A stretch of 6,149 bases of DNA from XYA12-FULL-58-9 sp001798605 (GTDB lineage: Bacteria > Myxococcota > XYA12-FULL-58-9): NCBI GenBank assembly GCA_036736205.1, contig DAINMX010000314.1, positions 1-6,149 on the forward strand, in the 5' to 3' direction. Under the pieces are notes generated by a model. That model ran no database searches. It had not been told where the DNA came from and worked only from the letters and a program-made list of their open reading frames with translations. A program made the position numbers and the translations under genes. Positions 5,555-6,149 of the stretch are shown here, one piece after another (within the stretch, counting starts at the first letter, position 1; every line of letters begins with the position of its first letter).

Positions 5555-6149
5555 TCAGTATCGGGATGGGGGGCGGGCGAGGAGCTTCAGAGCTTGTACT
5601 TCTTTGCGGGCGCTGACCAGCTCTGCTTGAAGCTTGGCCTCTCGTGCCCTAATGGTATCGAGCTCCTCACGCAGCGGCAGCACCGTGTGCTCCAGATTCT
5701 CCTCGACTCGTCGCACCCGCTCGGCAATGCGGTCCCGGGAATCCAGGGCTTCGCGCAGCTGGACGTTGAGCTCGTCCACTTTCTTCTGTGCCTGCGTGGC
5801 CGTGTGCAACGCGTCCTGCAGCTTGCGTCCGTTTTCTTGGCGCTCCCGCTCGAGGTCCCGCTGCAGGTCGGTGAAGGTCTGCGACTGCTTCTTGGTCTCG
5901 GCGGCGTGTTGACTGCGTTGTGCGGCAAGCTCGTTGGCTAGGGCATCGCGTTCGCCGCTCAGTTTGTTCGCGAGCTTGCGATAGTCATCGTTCACCCGCT
6001 TGGCGTCTTCGAGCAGCTCTTGGCGACTCTCCTGCACTTTGTCAACAGTCGCTTTGGCTGCGTCGAAACTGCTCATGGACTCGCGCACTGTTTTTTCGAG
6101 CTGGGCAATGAGACCCTCGAGCTTGGTCGCGTCTGCAAAGGGGCTCGGC
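5555..6149 (-). CDS. Long coiled-coil protein of unknown function (5' partial)
   Basis: The visible C-terminal ~197 residues are almost entirely charged and alpha-helical. They are rich in Glu, Lys, Arg, Gln, Ala and Leu with heptad-like spacing, for example 'LANKLSGERDALANELAAQ' and 'LREELDTIRAREAKLQAEL'. No Cys, no membrane segment and no catalytic motif is seen. The frame continues through the right edge of the window with the same helical composition ('LEGLIAQLEKTV' before the first internal GTG at 6088), so the true start lies beyond base 6149. The protein ends in a short non-helical basic tail, 'LLARPPSRY'. No family is recognised; such helices occur in structural, cell-division, chromosome-organisation and tethering proteins, and the composition alone does not choose among them. 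It is 12 bp upstream of panC on the same strand and probably co-transcribed with it. The call rests on the sustained open frame and the coherent coiled-coil composition. Confidence 0.82.
   Translation of the reverse strand, partial: PSPFADATKLEGLIAQLEKTVRESMSSFDAAKATVDKVQESRQELLEDAKRVNDDYRKLANKLSGERDALANELAAQRSQHAAETKKQSQTFTDLQRDLERERQENGRKLQDALHTATQAQKKVDELNVQLREALDSRDRIAERVRRVEENLEHTVLPLREELDTIRAREAKLQAELVSARKEVQALKLLARPPSRY

Noticed and set aside
5351..5941. Plus-strand open frame (196 codons) opposite panC and the coiled-coil gene
   Set aside because: It is antisense to panC, which is certain, and to the coiled-coil frame. Its product has no recognisable motif.
1..6149. CRISPR array, tRNA/rRNA, insertion sequence or phage genes
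   Set aside because: Reading both strands showed no regularly spaced repeats, no tRNA-like cloverleaf, no transposase or integrase motif and no phage structural protein.

Overview
The window is dense bacterial chromosomal DNA, GC-rich by eye, with six protein genes and no RNA genes, CRISPR array or insertion sequence that I can see. The lineage cannot be fixed. The first gene pairs a helix-hairpin-helix-like block (core 'AELDAVSYVG') with VWA, cohesin-like and dockerin-like modules. From memory, this style occurs in large secreted proteins of Myxococcota/Deltaproteobacteria-type and other uncultured bacteria, so such an organism is a reasonable guess and no more.

Layout: (1) bases 2-2122, plus strand: the C-terminal 706 residues of an exported multidomain protein whose start lies before the window. 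(2) 2176-2890, plus strand: a type II toxin-antitoxin pair, a Phd/YefM-family antitoxin followed after 37 bp by a VapC-type PIN ribonuclease. Inverted repeats with GTAGC/GCTAC arms lie at both ends of this module. (3) 2891-3084: a 194-bp intergenic region with nested palindromes, a terminator-like hairpin followed by T5, and a weak promoter-like pair. (4) 3085-4671, plus strand: a complete carboxyltransferase (beta) subunit of a biotin-dependent acyl-CoA carboxylase. (5) 4676-5542, minus strand: a complete pantothenate synthetase (panC), tail to tail with the carboxyltransferase gene and only 4 bp from it. (6) 5555-6149, minus strand: the C-terminal part of a long coiled-coil protein, 12 bp upstream of panC and probably in the same transcript.

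Functional links: the toxin and antitoxin form one unit. PanC makes pantothenate, the precursor of coenzyme A, and the carboxyltransferase uses a CoA thioester, but they are convergent and not co-transcribed, so the metabolic link is only thematic. The surface protein and the toxin-antitoxin pair look like accessory genes beside two core metabolic genes. I found no clearly new multi-gene system. The points most worth a second look are the cohesin-plus-dockerin architecture with an embedded helix-hairpin-helix block, the paired inverted repeats around the toxin-antitoxin module, and an isoleucine at the acyl-specificity position of the carboxyltransferase.
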